Shown here piece after piece: positions 46,839 to 57,798 of a stretch of DNA of 64,000 nucleotides (within the stretch, counting starts at the first letter, position 1; every line of letters begins with the position of its first letter). The notes under the pieces were generated by a model, which saw only the letters and a program-made list of their open reading frames with translations, made no database searches and was not told where the DNA came from. Both the position numbers and the translations under genes were made by a program. This DNA is from Spizellomyces punctatus DAOM BR117 (Eukaryota > Chytridiomycota > Chytridiomycetes > Spizellomycetales > Spizellomycetaceae): contig NW_015971550.1 of NCBI RefSeq assembly GCF_000182565.1, positions 296,579 to 360,578 on the forward strand, read 5' to 3'.

Positions 46839-49800
46839 ATGATGTCCTTTCAGGTTGACGGTTTAACGGTAGTTCTCGCGTCGGCAGTTGGTAATTTGTT
46901 GTATTATGGGAATGGCCGGTTGGCGAGACTGGGTACTCCTAACACTTTGTGCGGTTTCCTTCTAGTCCTTGTCGGCGCGCTTCTGGCCAGCAGGAAAGGG
47001 CCCGACTTCCACCCTGCAACTTTCCGAGAGCAATCTCACGTAGGCAATATGTTGCCATAGTCCATGTCGTACTTATTACTTAGCAGGCTGATATTTAGCG
47101 AAGTAAAACTCGAAACAAGGGTGAAAGTGCCATTTTACGGAACCCAATCACCCCTCATGGAAGCCCTCTTCTGGCTTCGTTTTCCACGAAAGTCAACACT
47201 GCGTATGACATGTTTTGGACTGCAGTGACTGAACATGGTTCCCGAAATTATATGGCTCAACGGGTTGCTGGGTCGTGGGTCTGGGAGACGTTCGCAGGAG
47301 GTACACTATGCAACATAATCGTCCAGACGCATGCACTTCGACCTTGTATTCAATGTATTGATGATTACAGTCGGGTCAAGAGCCAAGAACGTAGGTGCGG
47401 GCTTGATTCGTGTGACCGGGGTGGCACCTCTTGCAGGATCCGGGGATGGTGTTCCTACCTCTTCCCAGATGGTTGGCATCTTTCTGCCCAACTCGCCTGG
47501 TATGTCCTGGATGTGATTGAAGTTATTTTACATGTTCTCTAAGTATTTAATTGCAGAATGGATCATTACCGACCATGGTATGACCTGTATCAGGAAATCG
47601 CTGCAGTGAACGATCTTGTCAACCATGTTTCCTTCGCAGCATGTACTGCATACAATCTTGTTACGGTCCCATTGTATGATACCTTTGATCTTGCGTCCCT
47701 CGAGCATATCATCAATCAAACTGGGATGACGGTCATTGTATTGTCTGCAAAACACCTGAACAAAATATTCGATATTTCCGGAAAGTGTCATGCTCTGAAG
47801 GTAAGTTGGTTTCTTCTCGACCTCGCACCCGCGAGACGTATCACAACTTTTTCCTCGTAGTATGTTGTCGTCGTTGACTTGCAGAACGTGCCTGCAGATG
47901 TACAACAGCGTGCTGACGCTGTGAAAGTTAATGTCACGACACTTCAGGCTGTGGAGCAGTACGTAGATGTCACCGAGCTTTAACGAGGCCACACTTTTAA
48001 CTTGCAACGGAAGGTCCGGTAAAGCGAATCCGCGAGAGCCCGTCCCGCCAAAGCCTGCAGATGTTTTCACGGTAAATTTGCTTTGGTTGTACATGCGGTC
48101 AAATGAGTGGTCTTATCGTAGACACGATTCCTCAGATTTGCTACACATCCGGAACAACTGGGCGTAAGTCGAGGTCAGCTCGCTATTGCAGTCGCCGAAT
48201 AACCGATAACGCCCCGTAAAGTCCCCAAAGGTGCGATGATCACCCATAGGAATGTAGTGGTGCGCATCAGCCAGGCACTTTTCAGTCCTTTCGGTCCATG
48301 TAATAACATGTTCTATAGGCAGCTGGCGCTGGCATGTGTGCTACGCTACCGAACGCATACAAACTAAACAAGAGTGACCGACATCTCTCATATGTGCGTC
48401 CCACCTTGAGTTTAGATTTTTGAGGACTTTGGCTGATTTAAGATTCTGTAGCTACCCTTGAGTCACATGTTCGAACGTATTGTTTTTCATACCTTGACGC
48501 ATCTGTATGATCTGATCCCCGGGCAGCTGTATGTACTGAGGGCAAGTATACTAAATCGTGTTCTCTTAGCGGTTGCGAGATCGGATTCTTCTCGGGCGAC
48601 ATCACCAAACTATTCGATGATATCCAAACATTCCAGCCGACCCTGTTTCCCACCGTTCCTAGGCTTTTGGGCCGTCTATATGACAAAGTCAGTGGTACCA
48701 TTGAACAGTCGGGATTGGTCAAGAAGTCCGTATTTAATTTGGCATATGGAGCAAAACGACGTCTGCTACAAAGCGGCAGGTATGACAGATTTTGTACGCA
48801 TCTCTATGTCCCAGGAGAATAAGCTTTCCGCCGTGTTACGCCTAAGAGTGACGAAGGACTCGATTTGGGATCGCCTTGTTTTCGGCAAAATCCAAGCTCG
48901 CATTGGCGGACGGGTGCGAACAATGGTGGGTGTTTGAATATCTTTGAAAAGACTTCACCCTCGGCACTGATAAAGCAAATTGGTCATCATAGTTGACAGG
49001 TGCTGCCCCAATTTCTCCCGATGTTATCGAATTTGTGAGGATTGTGATGGGTTGTCAAGTTTTGGAAGGATATGGCCAAACTGAATCGACCGCGGCGGGT
49101 ACGTGAATTTAGTTTGTCATGCACATGCAAAGTGATTAAGTACTATGAACCAGGATGCGTCACGCGCGTTGGAGACTATCAGTTCCCGTTCGGATCCCAT
49201 GTTGGTGGGTTTAGTGTAACTGCGATGTCCCGTTCGGAGTCCATTTCTGATATTTGGGTTATAGGTGTTCCCTTCCCGTCCGTGGAAGTTAAACTCGTCG
49301 ATGTACCGTCTATGGAATACTACGCCACAGACAAGCCGAATCCAAGAGGAGAGGTGGGGCTCATTTGGGTGGTCTGCTCGCTGAATTACCAAACTATTGC
49401 TAATGGAAGCTGTTAATCAGATCTGCTTCCGAGGTCCGCTAGTTATGAAGGGATACTTCAAGGAACCAAAGCTGACAGCAGTAAGCTGAGCTAGTCATTT
49501 CGCATAGCTGATAGTGCTCCTGGTAGACTGACTACCCCCCTGTAGGAAGCAATCGACTCTGATGGCTGGCTCCATACGGGCGACGTCGGAACGATCTTGC
49601 CGAATGGAACATTGAAAATCATCGATAGAGTCAAGAACATCTTCAAACTATCTCAAGGGGTGGGTTGCAATTTCCGCCCCCCTTCTTCATGTCGAACTTT
49701 GACGAGCCGATTATGTTTGATAATAGGAATATGTTGCACCCGAGAAAATCGAGCAGAAAATCAAGACAACGTGAGTAATCAAGTGCGATCAACACGTATC

Positions 49801-50402
49801 CTGGCTATTACTAACTGGTCGAATGTTGCTGTTTCAGGTACATGGCCCAGGTAGATGTTCTATTTTTTGCAGAAGGGTGTGGTTATTATTTGAGCGGCCT
49901 GGATTAACTCATGCCTGTAGCTGTACGTTTACGGCGACTCGCTTCAATCAACGCTTGTTGTTATCGTGATCCCTGATCCGGAAGCTTTCCTTCCTTGGGC
50001 AAAAACGCAAGGTTTCGACGGAACCCTTGAAGACGCATGCAACGATGAGCGGATCCGTAAGGCTGTATTGACCGATATAACGACAATTGGCAAGAAGGTA
50101 CAATGCTGATGTCGTTGTGAACATCTGGACTTGGTTCTCATTTACATTGCAATTCGGTAGAGCGGTTTGCACACATTCGAAATTCCGAAAGCCCTCTACC
50201 TGACACCGGAAGCAATGACAGTGGAGAACAGTCTGTTGACGCCTACCTTCAAGACGAAGAGGTTTGTATGCGATTGATCTTTGCGGATATTGAGGTCAAT
50301 TCTCAAAGAATTTCTCTTCGGATGCACAGAAATGTTGCGCAAAAGTACTATGCATCGCAGATTGAGCAAATGTACAAGTCCTTGGCGTCTCAGAAGAAGT
50401 GA
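46839..50402 (+). CDS. long-chain acyl-CoA synthetase (AMP-binding)
   Basis: A many-exon gene of roughly 700 residues. The N terminus has a membrane-type segment ([19 protein letters not shown]), then family sequence [26 protein letters not shown] and [11 protein letters not shown]. The AMP-binding motif [19 protein letters not shown] is split by an intron at about 48163. Further motifs are [54 protein letters not shown]-type [47 protein letters not shown] and the C terminus [20 protein letters not shown]. These are diagnostic of eukaryotic ACSL/Faa enzymes, which make acyl-CoA for beta-oxidation and lipid synthesis. The first Met pair (46839/46842) is the likely start. The last intron splits the arginine in KTKRN. 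Stop TGA at 50400-50402. Confidence 0.9.
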
Positions 50403-50461
50403 ATATGATGGACCTTTCGGACAGTTACATGTAACATTAAAAGAACAGCTTCCTATGGCCT

Positions 50462-51530
50462 TCATGTGACTACTTTTGAACGTCTTCCAGGGCGCTCTGC
50501 AGCGACAGCCATGGCTCCGCTTGATGAGCCTGTCCCTTGCACAGCCAACAGATCTGAAAGATCCAAGGACAGACCTTGTTGTTCCTATGTAGAAAGACGA
50601 ACCAGATTCTTAATGGAACGGCACTCATGGCAACGATATTAGATAAACTCACATTTTTGTAACTAAGAATGAGATCCTTGAACGCATTGAAGTCTGCTAG
50701 GCTGCTCAGAACATCAAAGACGTCACCGTCCAATTGTTCTGGTCGGTTCCTGACATGTACATGTGAGAATTTGATCGCATTGCATTGCGAAGTAGAATAG
50801 CACTTCGCCGTACTTTATCATGCCCATGAAATCCGCCATCGAGAAGCCCGGTAATCGGGATTTGAGTCGTTTTTCAATAAATTGTTCCAACTTGGACACC
50901 TGCTTGCAGGTAAGCTAAAGACAAACTAGCTGCAATAAACATTGGTGATCATTGCACGTACGTATTGCTGAAACACGTCCATGTAAACAAGTTTGTTTTC
51001 CTCATCGTCTGTAAAGTGGTGGCAGTTTTCGGAAAGGAGGGATTCTTGGAGGGATATGAAATAGGGGTCTATACATATCCGATTGTTAACCAACTGCGCA
51101 GAAGCATTAGAGTGCTCTAAATACGAACCCATCAACATGTCTTCAAGCTCACCGACGATCGAATCAAAGGTAGCGTCTTGCGCGTTTGTTTCACTATAGT
51201 AAGCAAATCAAATCAGCATAGTGTGTCGCGGAAATTGCACAAGAGCCACTACCTGGCCAATACCATATCCTCTTCGAGGAACTGAATATTCTGGATCGGT
51301 TCTAGTGTTGGATTGTCCATAACAGCAAAGGTTAGGTTTGGCCGCAAAGTAACAGACGAGGATTCTGAACGCTGTATACCATTGTATTTTGCTGTTGCTG
51401 CCATTTTCTGCCGGCTGTTTCCAGTCTGGGTCAAAAAACTGTTGTGAAAGTACTTGGGAGCTGTTTTGAAGAAGCGTTGTTGCTTCTGGACGAGAAGACG
51501 CGTGTGGGGTAAGCACCCGCTAAGCCACAT
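50462..51530 (-). CDS. ARL2BP: ARL2BP-like BART-domain protein
   Basis: Exons match ARL2-binding protein: ATFDSIVGELEDMLM, ENCHHFTDDEENKLVYMDVF, LEQFIEKRLKSRLPGFSMAD, LDGDVFDVLSSLADFNAFKD and LILSYKN, then after the last intron EQQGLSLDLSDLLAVQGTGS ending RRSKVVT (stop at 50462-50464). ARL2BP binds the GTPases ARL2 and ARL3 and is linked to cilium function and to mitochondria. The start at 51530 adds MWLSGCLPHTRLLVQKQQRF, basic and without acidic residues, resembling a mitochondrial presequence; an internal ATG at 51404 (MAATAKYNG) would give a protein nearer the family length. The 60-base gap to the acyl-CoA synthetase stop means the transcripts may overlap. Confidence 0.85.
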
Positions 51531-51953
51531 GCATCTCCTGCCACCATTTTTGGGGGATTTTGGAGACAGTTGACCTCATATCATCCAAGGCTGTTCGTCG
51601 TTATTATGTCCATGACTCTTCTTACAGGCGCTATAGTCTATCATAGTATCAAACCTCGAGAAGGAAGCGTAACAAAAGGCACAGCTACCGTTGTCGTCGT
51701 TCTTGTCAGTGATCCGTGTGTATATGCGAGTGAGAAGAGATTCATGGTCAAGTCAGTGGAGACCTACGAGCTTTATAGCTCTATCAACTAGGCTCGTTTA
51801 TCCTCTCTGATATCCTCAAGGAGGTCCGAACTAGCACATCGTCCACACTTACACTATGATTATGTAAGAACCTGAATTGTTTTTGCTGGAGGCTTAGCTT
51901 TGAGGTTTCATTTTTGAAAAGTTGGTGATCTTCATTTAACTACTGGATATATC
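51531..51953. other. divergent intergenic with doubtful small ORF
   Basis: An open frame at about 51606-51791 (MSMTLLTGAIVYHSIKPREG) has one hydrophobic stretch and a charged follow-on, reminiscent of small mitochondrial assembly factors. There is no other support and it lies in a promoter region, so it is not called as a gene. Confidence 0.3.
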
Positions 51954-54844
51954 ATGTCTACCGATGTGCAAAAGAAAAAGGCCAAGCGGGGAAAGCGAGG
52001 GGGTAAGCGGGCCAAGGAACGAGGACTAGCGGAGGAGAATAGACCTCTGACAGCAGAGAATGGAATTGCTGAAGAGACTGGTGAGCAAGAGGTATCAGAA
52101 CGGCCACCAATTGAAATACCCACCGAAACATCAACAACGGAGGGACAGCTTCCCGGAAAGAAGAAAACGAGACGTGGGAGAAGGGGGAAAGCAGCGGTTG
52201 AGGCTGAAGCGACTGGTGTAAACGCAGTGGGGATTGGCTCTGGACGCACAGATGCTGAACAAGCCGCTTGGGAGAACTGGGAATCTGATAAACCTTCGAA
52301 ACCTGCCTTGCAAAATCAGCCCTTTTTCGGACACCTCTCTCCCGATGAACAAATGTACTTTCTTACCCTTGAACCTCGTCTCGATTCGCCTTTCGAAACT
52401 GCCGAAGACCAGACGTTGTTTGTTCAAGCAATGTATCGCGAACTCGACGGGAAGGAGCTCATTGTAGCTTCGTCACCGGAGTGTTCCATGGTGCTCGAAA
52501 AGCTCTTGAAACTCTCCGATGATTTTCGTCTTCGCATCTTTTTTGATCGACTAAATGGACGATTTGGGGACTTGTTCAGGCATCAATTTGGATCACATGT
52601 TATACAGGCGCTTTTGGGAATTGCTGCTGATGTTATTGAGAGGGAATGTCAGGGCGAGTCGAACGTTGATCTGGATGAGGTGGATCCAGAGCTCGTGAAG
52701 GAGCTACCGACCATGGTGGATTTGGTCTTGGCCTTGTGTGAACAAGGTGAGGGGCACTGGGCCGAGTGGATGGTCGACCCCTATGCGTCCCATCTTGTTA
52801 GAACGGTATTATGTGTCCTGGCGGGGAAGGGAGAGATCGATTTGAGGAGCAAAAAATCAAAAAAGTACAACGAAGAGCACAACAATGTCAACCTCGCTCG
52901 CACTCAAGGTCGGCCGACGACAAAGCCAAAAAAACAGCGGGTCGTTCCCGAATCCTTTGGTGAAATGTTACGTCAGATTTCTCAGGATATCGTATCCAGT
53001 CTGTCTGGTCCCGAACTACGCAACTATGCGCAGGACCCTGTTGCAAACCCTGTTATCCAACTCCTCTTATCCTTCCCACACGCCAGCGAGCCGCTGATCA
53101 CTGCATTATTAAATATCCCAGACGCAAGCACTAGCACACTATCGCACGACGATTTCATCGAATCACTCATCAAGTCCCAAGTCGGATCCCACCTGTTCGA
53201 GAAACTACTAGCAACATCACCACCCCATCTTTTCCACCAGCTCTACATCACGTATTTCCGTGGCAAACTTCAAGAGTTGTGTCTCCACCCAGTAGCAAAT
53301 TTCGTTGTGCNNNNNNNNNNNNNNNNNNNNNNNNNNNNNNNNNNNNNNNNNNNNNNNNNNNNNNNNNNNNNNNNNNNNNNNNNNNNNNNNNNNNNNNNNN
53401 NNNNNNNNNNNNNNNNNNNNNNNNNNNNNNNNNNNNNNNNNNNNNNNNNNNNNNNNNNNNNNNNNNNNNNNNNNNNNNNNNNNNNNNNNNNNNNNNNNNN
53501 NNNNNNNNNNNNNNNNNNNNNNNNNNNNNNNNNNNNNNNNNNNNNNNNNNNNNNNNNNNNNNNNNNNNNNNNNNNNNNNNNNNNNNNNNNNNNNNNNNNN
53601 NNNNNNNNNNNNNNNNNNNNNNNNNNNNNNNNNNNNNNNNNNNNNNNNNNNNNNNNNNNNNNNNNNNNNNNNNNNNNNNNNNNNNNNNNNNNNNNNNNNN
53701 NNNNNNNNNNNNNNNNNNNNNNNNNNNNNNNNNNNNNNNNNNNNNNNNNNNNNNNNNNNNNNNNNNNNNGCCTGCGTGTGTTATTATCCTGTATCCCTAT
53801 CAGCTTCATGGCCCCTACCTGTAGAGACAACTATTCGGTGGTCCCAAGATGCGGTCGCTTCTCATCTCCTAGAAACTCTTCTCATAACCCCAACACTAAA
53901 TACGAAAGCTAAACGAAAGCTTATCCGCGGCTGGCTCGGAAGCTTTGCTCCTATGGCTTGCAATAAGTATGGCTCCCATGTCGTTGACAAATGCTGGGCA
54001 GTGGCGGATCTAGCATTGAAAGAGAAGATGGCGGAGGAACTCGTTAAGAGTTTTGATCGACTCCGCAACGACCATTTCGGACGATTTGTGGCACGAAATT
54101 GCAAATTGGAGAACTTTAAGAGGAGACGAGAAGAGTGGGTTGAGCGGTTGGCTGGGGTTGAAAAGAAAAAGGATATGTTTGGGGAGTTTTTCGACGATGC
54201 AGACAAACAAGGAAAGAGGGTGGTTGCAAGTGAGCAAGGGCCAGTCGATGGGACAGAAGGGGAATCGAAAGAAGTTGAGGATCCTCTTTGGACTACTCAT
54301 ATCTTTGATGAGGGTATGGCGGCGCTAGGGTTCGCAAATAGGACGGCTGAGAGCTTGAGGAAGGGAACAGACGACAATGTGAAGAAAGATAAGAAGAAGA
54401 AAAAGAAAGTTTCTAGCGCTGTAAAGGATTTCGAAAATGTTGAGAAGGTACGGTGTTGACTTATTGCTGATGTTCTTGGGTTAGGAGATCAGTTGCTCAT
54501 ATGCGATCGTTCGTGCAAACGTATAGATGGCGTTGGACGATGAACAAGACGACGTCACAATGGAAGAGACATCTACTGATGTGACCAAGGAAAGCCGAGA
54601 TGAAATTGAAAACTTGTTCAAAAAGACGAAGAAAAGAAAGCGTGGAGAAGTTGTGTCTGATGTGGTAGATGACGAGGCCGTAGAGAATGACGAGGATCAA
54701 AACATACCGGTACTCAAAACCGTTGAAAGGGATTTGGCCGGCGTCTTAGATGCCATTTCAGCGACAAAACGTAAGAAGAGCAAGTCCAAAAAGGCTGGTG
54801 CAGATGAAAAAGGGGAGAAGAAGAAGCGGAAATTTGAGGGATAG
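51954..54844 (+). CDS. NOP9: Nop9, pumilio-like nucleolar rRNA-processing protein
   Basis: The N terminus is basic and lysine-rich (MSTDVQKKKAKRGKRGGKRA), as for a nucleolar protein. PUF-type repeats include FVQAMYRELDGKELIVASSP, SMVLEKLLKLSDDFRLRIFF, FGDLFRHQFGSHVIQALLGI, WMVDPYASHLVRTVL, YAQDPVANPVIQLLL, SQVGSHLFEKLLAT and ELCLHPVANFVV, then after the gap QDAVASHLLETLLI, MACNKYGSHVVDKCW and NDHFGRFVARNCKLENFKRR. Nop9 protects the 18S rRNA 3' cleavage site during 40S assembly. A 459-base N run (53311-53769) removes one or two repeats and probably includes an intron ending near 53822. A final exon (54527-54844), joined in frame across a 79-base intron, adds an acidic then lysine-rich tail with DEIENLFKKTKKRKRG. 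Confidence 0.88.
53311..53769. other. assembly gap (459 N) inside NOP9
   Basis: A run of 459 N. Translation through it is meaningless. The frame before the gap ends LCLHPVANFVV and the true frame after it resumes at ETTIRWSQDAV behind an intron acceptor (CCTGTAG) near 53822. The gap length may be an estimate. Confidence 0.99.
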
Positions 54845-54945
54845 CATTAATTAAATTGTATTTATGCACATGGTTAGGTATCATTCGTTATATACATGAT
54901 TATACATGATTACTACTACATACGAGATATATACTGCAACGACGG

Positions 54946-55879
54946 TTACATCTCTTTCCATCGGACCTTTTCCTGCTCTTTCCACACCGCGACAAACCTA
55001 TCCACTAGGGAGGTCCACACAGTATCTCTAGAAGCCACAAAATCACCATGCCTCGATCTGACACGTTCGCCGCGTGTCACAATGACACCACACGCGTACT
55101 CTTGCTTCAATCGCCTGAGTGCGCGTGCGATCGCGCGATGCATGGAGGGTTGCCCCGCTGAACTTTTATTGATATCATAATCGTCAAAGCGGTTAAACCA
55201 GTAATATGTTGAGTAACCGTCGATGATCACAAGTGAGGACAGCGTGTCCCGCTCCAATATGAACGATTTTGGGGCGTTCAATAAAGTCGCAAGCATTTGA
55301 AGCGGACTTGTAGGGCGACAAATGTGCAATCGGGATAGCGAGCTGTTGATAAGTGCGGTGAGGGAGGCCTGAGAGACGGAGGTCGGTGAAATGCACAGCT
55401 GGATGTGTGCTCTCATGAAAGAAGCTAGCTGGGAGAGAGAGAATCGGAGATCTACGTCAATGAGGAGGACTGGTGTTGCGGAACCGCGGAGGGGAATCGC
55501 ATCTGTTGCTGAAGGCGGCGTCCATGTGGCGGGGAGAACGGCGAGAGCACTTAGTTGCTACGATGGAAACGATTAGATAGTGATTCGGACAAAACCATGA
55601 TAGCTGGACCCATACCATAAGCAGCTGAGTTTTTCCACAGCCTTGAGCACCGGATATATCGACAAGTTCACCTACATGGACTGTTGGCAGGCCCGGTGCC
55701 AGCACCAAAGGGGAATTCCTCTGATAGCAAGCAAACAGGGAGAGTGCGGTATCGCACTCTATTCCCGACAGAATAGATGGAAGTTGCTGTAAGTGTTCTT
55801 GTTGCTGTTGTTGCTTGTGCTGTGGATTGGCATCTCCCATGATCATTGGGAAACGCTGCAAACGCAACTTGCTCTCCAT
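54946..55879 (-). CDS. XRCC2: XRCC2-like RecA/Rad51 paralogue
   Basis: Two exons join in frame (intron about 55616-55558), about 290 residues. Walker A is GAQGCGKTQLLM (GxxxxGKT) after LPTVHVGELVDIS, like XRCC2 GEIVEFHGPEGTGKTEML. The first beta strand after it is VLLIDVDLRFSLSQLASF. Walker B-like SLVIIDGYSTYYWFNRFDD matches XRCC2 LILDSLSAFYWIDR. Then HRAIARALRRLKQEYACGVI and the C terminus DRFVAVWKEQEKVRWKEM. Human XRCC2 and fission yeast Rlp1 belong to Rad51 paralogue complexes that promote homologous recombination. The N-terminal poly-Q (KQQQQQEHLQQL) is lineage-specific. It converges on NOP9 with about 100 bases between stops and diverges from GID4. Confidence 0.82.
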
Positions 55880-56271
55880 TACTCAATCAAATGACATTTC
55901 AATGCGGTTAAGCTGTGGCTAAATTTAAATTGGATGTGGCTAAAATTGGACGCTGTGTTCCAACGCACCCCCTGATGGGCCTCGGTGGGGGTTTTGATTA
56001 CAAGGTGGTGCTGCGTCTTTTCCCCAAGGGTTTTCTCTCCATTTGCATTCCAATTGCTTTTTGTTTTCTTTGATTTTGTCGGTCAAGCTTTTTGAGATTT
56101 TCGTTGCGGACAAGTCAAAATTCAAAGCCCTCGTCAACCGCACACAGATCTCTTGGCTTGTTATTTTACCCCTTCGTTCAACGCGGCTGTTTCGTCTAAC
56201 GGTTAATTGCTCCCACGCCACTTACCGATCACTCGCTATATTCGCTACTGCTTGTTGTCTGCCTTTTGCAA
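55880..56271. other. divergent promoter region, XRCC2-like / GID4
   Basis: 392 bases between two start codons; no motif identified by eye. Confidence 0.4.
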
Positions 56272-57440
56272 ATGCCGGTCATTACGGAACGGATATCCGA
56301 AACCATCGACAGAAAGGAAAAGGTTGAGGACGATCAGCCAGAGCATAACTTTGCACATGAGAAGAGCGCACACCATGACGTGCGGCTGATTGATCGGCAC
56401 TGCAGTTCCCTTTTTTCCGGGAGCAAGTTCAATGGAGAACAAAAGAGTGGGAGAAGCTCTTACGAAGTCACAGTAGAGATTCAGGTAGGTGTTGCCCCCG
56501 TAATTTTACTTTCGTGCGTGAAACAGACGCTAGAGGTTGTGAGCAAGAATTATGCTCATGAGGTGCTTGTATGGATGGCATTGGTTCCTCATGCCGATGC
56601 AATGGTCTGCAGGCATGGTCTCAAAAAAAGAGACAAGTAATGCCATTGTCTTGCATTTTGTCCGTCGAGGACCACTATCGCCGATTGCAACGCGATTAGT
56701 CCCTTAAATGTTATCTGTGGCTGTGTAAAAGCTCGATTACTGCGCTCTGTCACGTTTAGCTGATGTTCTCGTCTCTCTCGCTCTCGCAGCACGTAGATTT
56801 GCGAAATTCTTTCCTTTGCGGATACCTGAGTATAAAGGGTCTCACGGATGACTGGCCAGATCTTTGCACCTTTTTCGAAGGAGAAATCATCGGTCCAAAA
56901 TTCTCGTTCTTGACGCGCAAGTGGGATGCCGATGAGCAAATTGACAGACAGCACTGGGTGGGTAACTTGATGTTTATTGTGAATGTTAACAATGACGTTG
57001 CTGATGGCCATATTGGTATAGACAAAATTTTCGGCGTTTAAGGAATACGCGGACGTCTTCAACAAGGATGGATTTGTATATGATTTTGAAAATAATGATT
57101 ACATCTTTATGCGATGGAAGGTAAGAGTTTTTGATGCGCGCTGGGAAGAACCTCGCAAAGGAACATGTTGTTAATCCTTCATCAGGAACACTTTTTGGTA
57201 CCAGATCATCGGATCAAATCGATTTCGGGCGCATCATTTGCCGGGTTTTACTACATTGCTTACCAGAAGTCTACAGGGACAATAACGGGCTTATACTTTG
57301 TATGTTCATTATTCACTGGTTGGGCAGATGATGTTGTTACATGCTGACTTTGTGCTATCGCTATAGCATCACAATTCGGAATGGTTCCAGCATTTGTCGT
57401 TGAAACATGTTCCTTCCACCTCATTCCCAGGTAGGAGATG
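56272..57440 (+). CDS. GID4: GID4/Vid24, substrate receptor of the GID/CTLH E3 ligase
   Basis: Exons 56272-56484, 56793-about 56958, then from about 57023 onward, join in frame. After a charged N terminus ([20 protein letters not shown]) the Vid24 beta-barrel is nearly textbook: [105 protein letters not shown] and [16 protein letters not shown], stop TGA at 57438-57440. GID4 recognises Pro/N-degrons; in yeast it directs gluconeogenic enzymes to degradation when glucose returns. The [13 protein letters not shown] loop forms part of the degron pocket and is conserved. An exon carrying part of the N terminus could be missed, but the barrel is complete. Confidence 0.92.
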
Positions 57441-57798
57441 AACGGGCCTTGGCAAGTTTTCAGTATACTCAGTTTCTTCTTCCCCGTCCAGCTTTCGAAT
57501 TCCGCTAGATACGCATGCGTCTCCGTCCCCTTCTCACTTACCTTCTTCCTTTTTTTATACATTTTTTTTTTCTACTATTCTGGATAGATAGTAAACATAA
57601 GAGCCGGCCGGCCGGGCTGTGTTGTGTTTAGATTTTTTTTATTGTACAACCAATGTGATCAATGTGTCTAACGATATGAAGCTTAATATTCGAATCGGGT
57701 GAAAAATCCTTCCAATATCTACATAAGTATCATTCAAGACGACTACCTCTACACAAATCATTTATTTTTAACAAAGTAGGCAACCATGGTGCACATCA
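57441..57798. other. convergent intergenic
   Basis: 358 AT-rich bases with several T-runs between GID4 and the coiled-coil gene. A perfect GC-rich inverted patch GCCGGCCGGCCGGGC lies near 57603. No gene seen. Confidence 0.45.

Noticed and set aside
48163-48230. Non-GT donor in the acyl-CoA synthetase motif
   Set aside because: At first the intron in the SGTTG/PKG motif seemed to begin with GC. Shifting the boundary by two bases gives a normal GTAAGT donor and a leucine at the junction.
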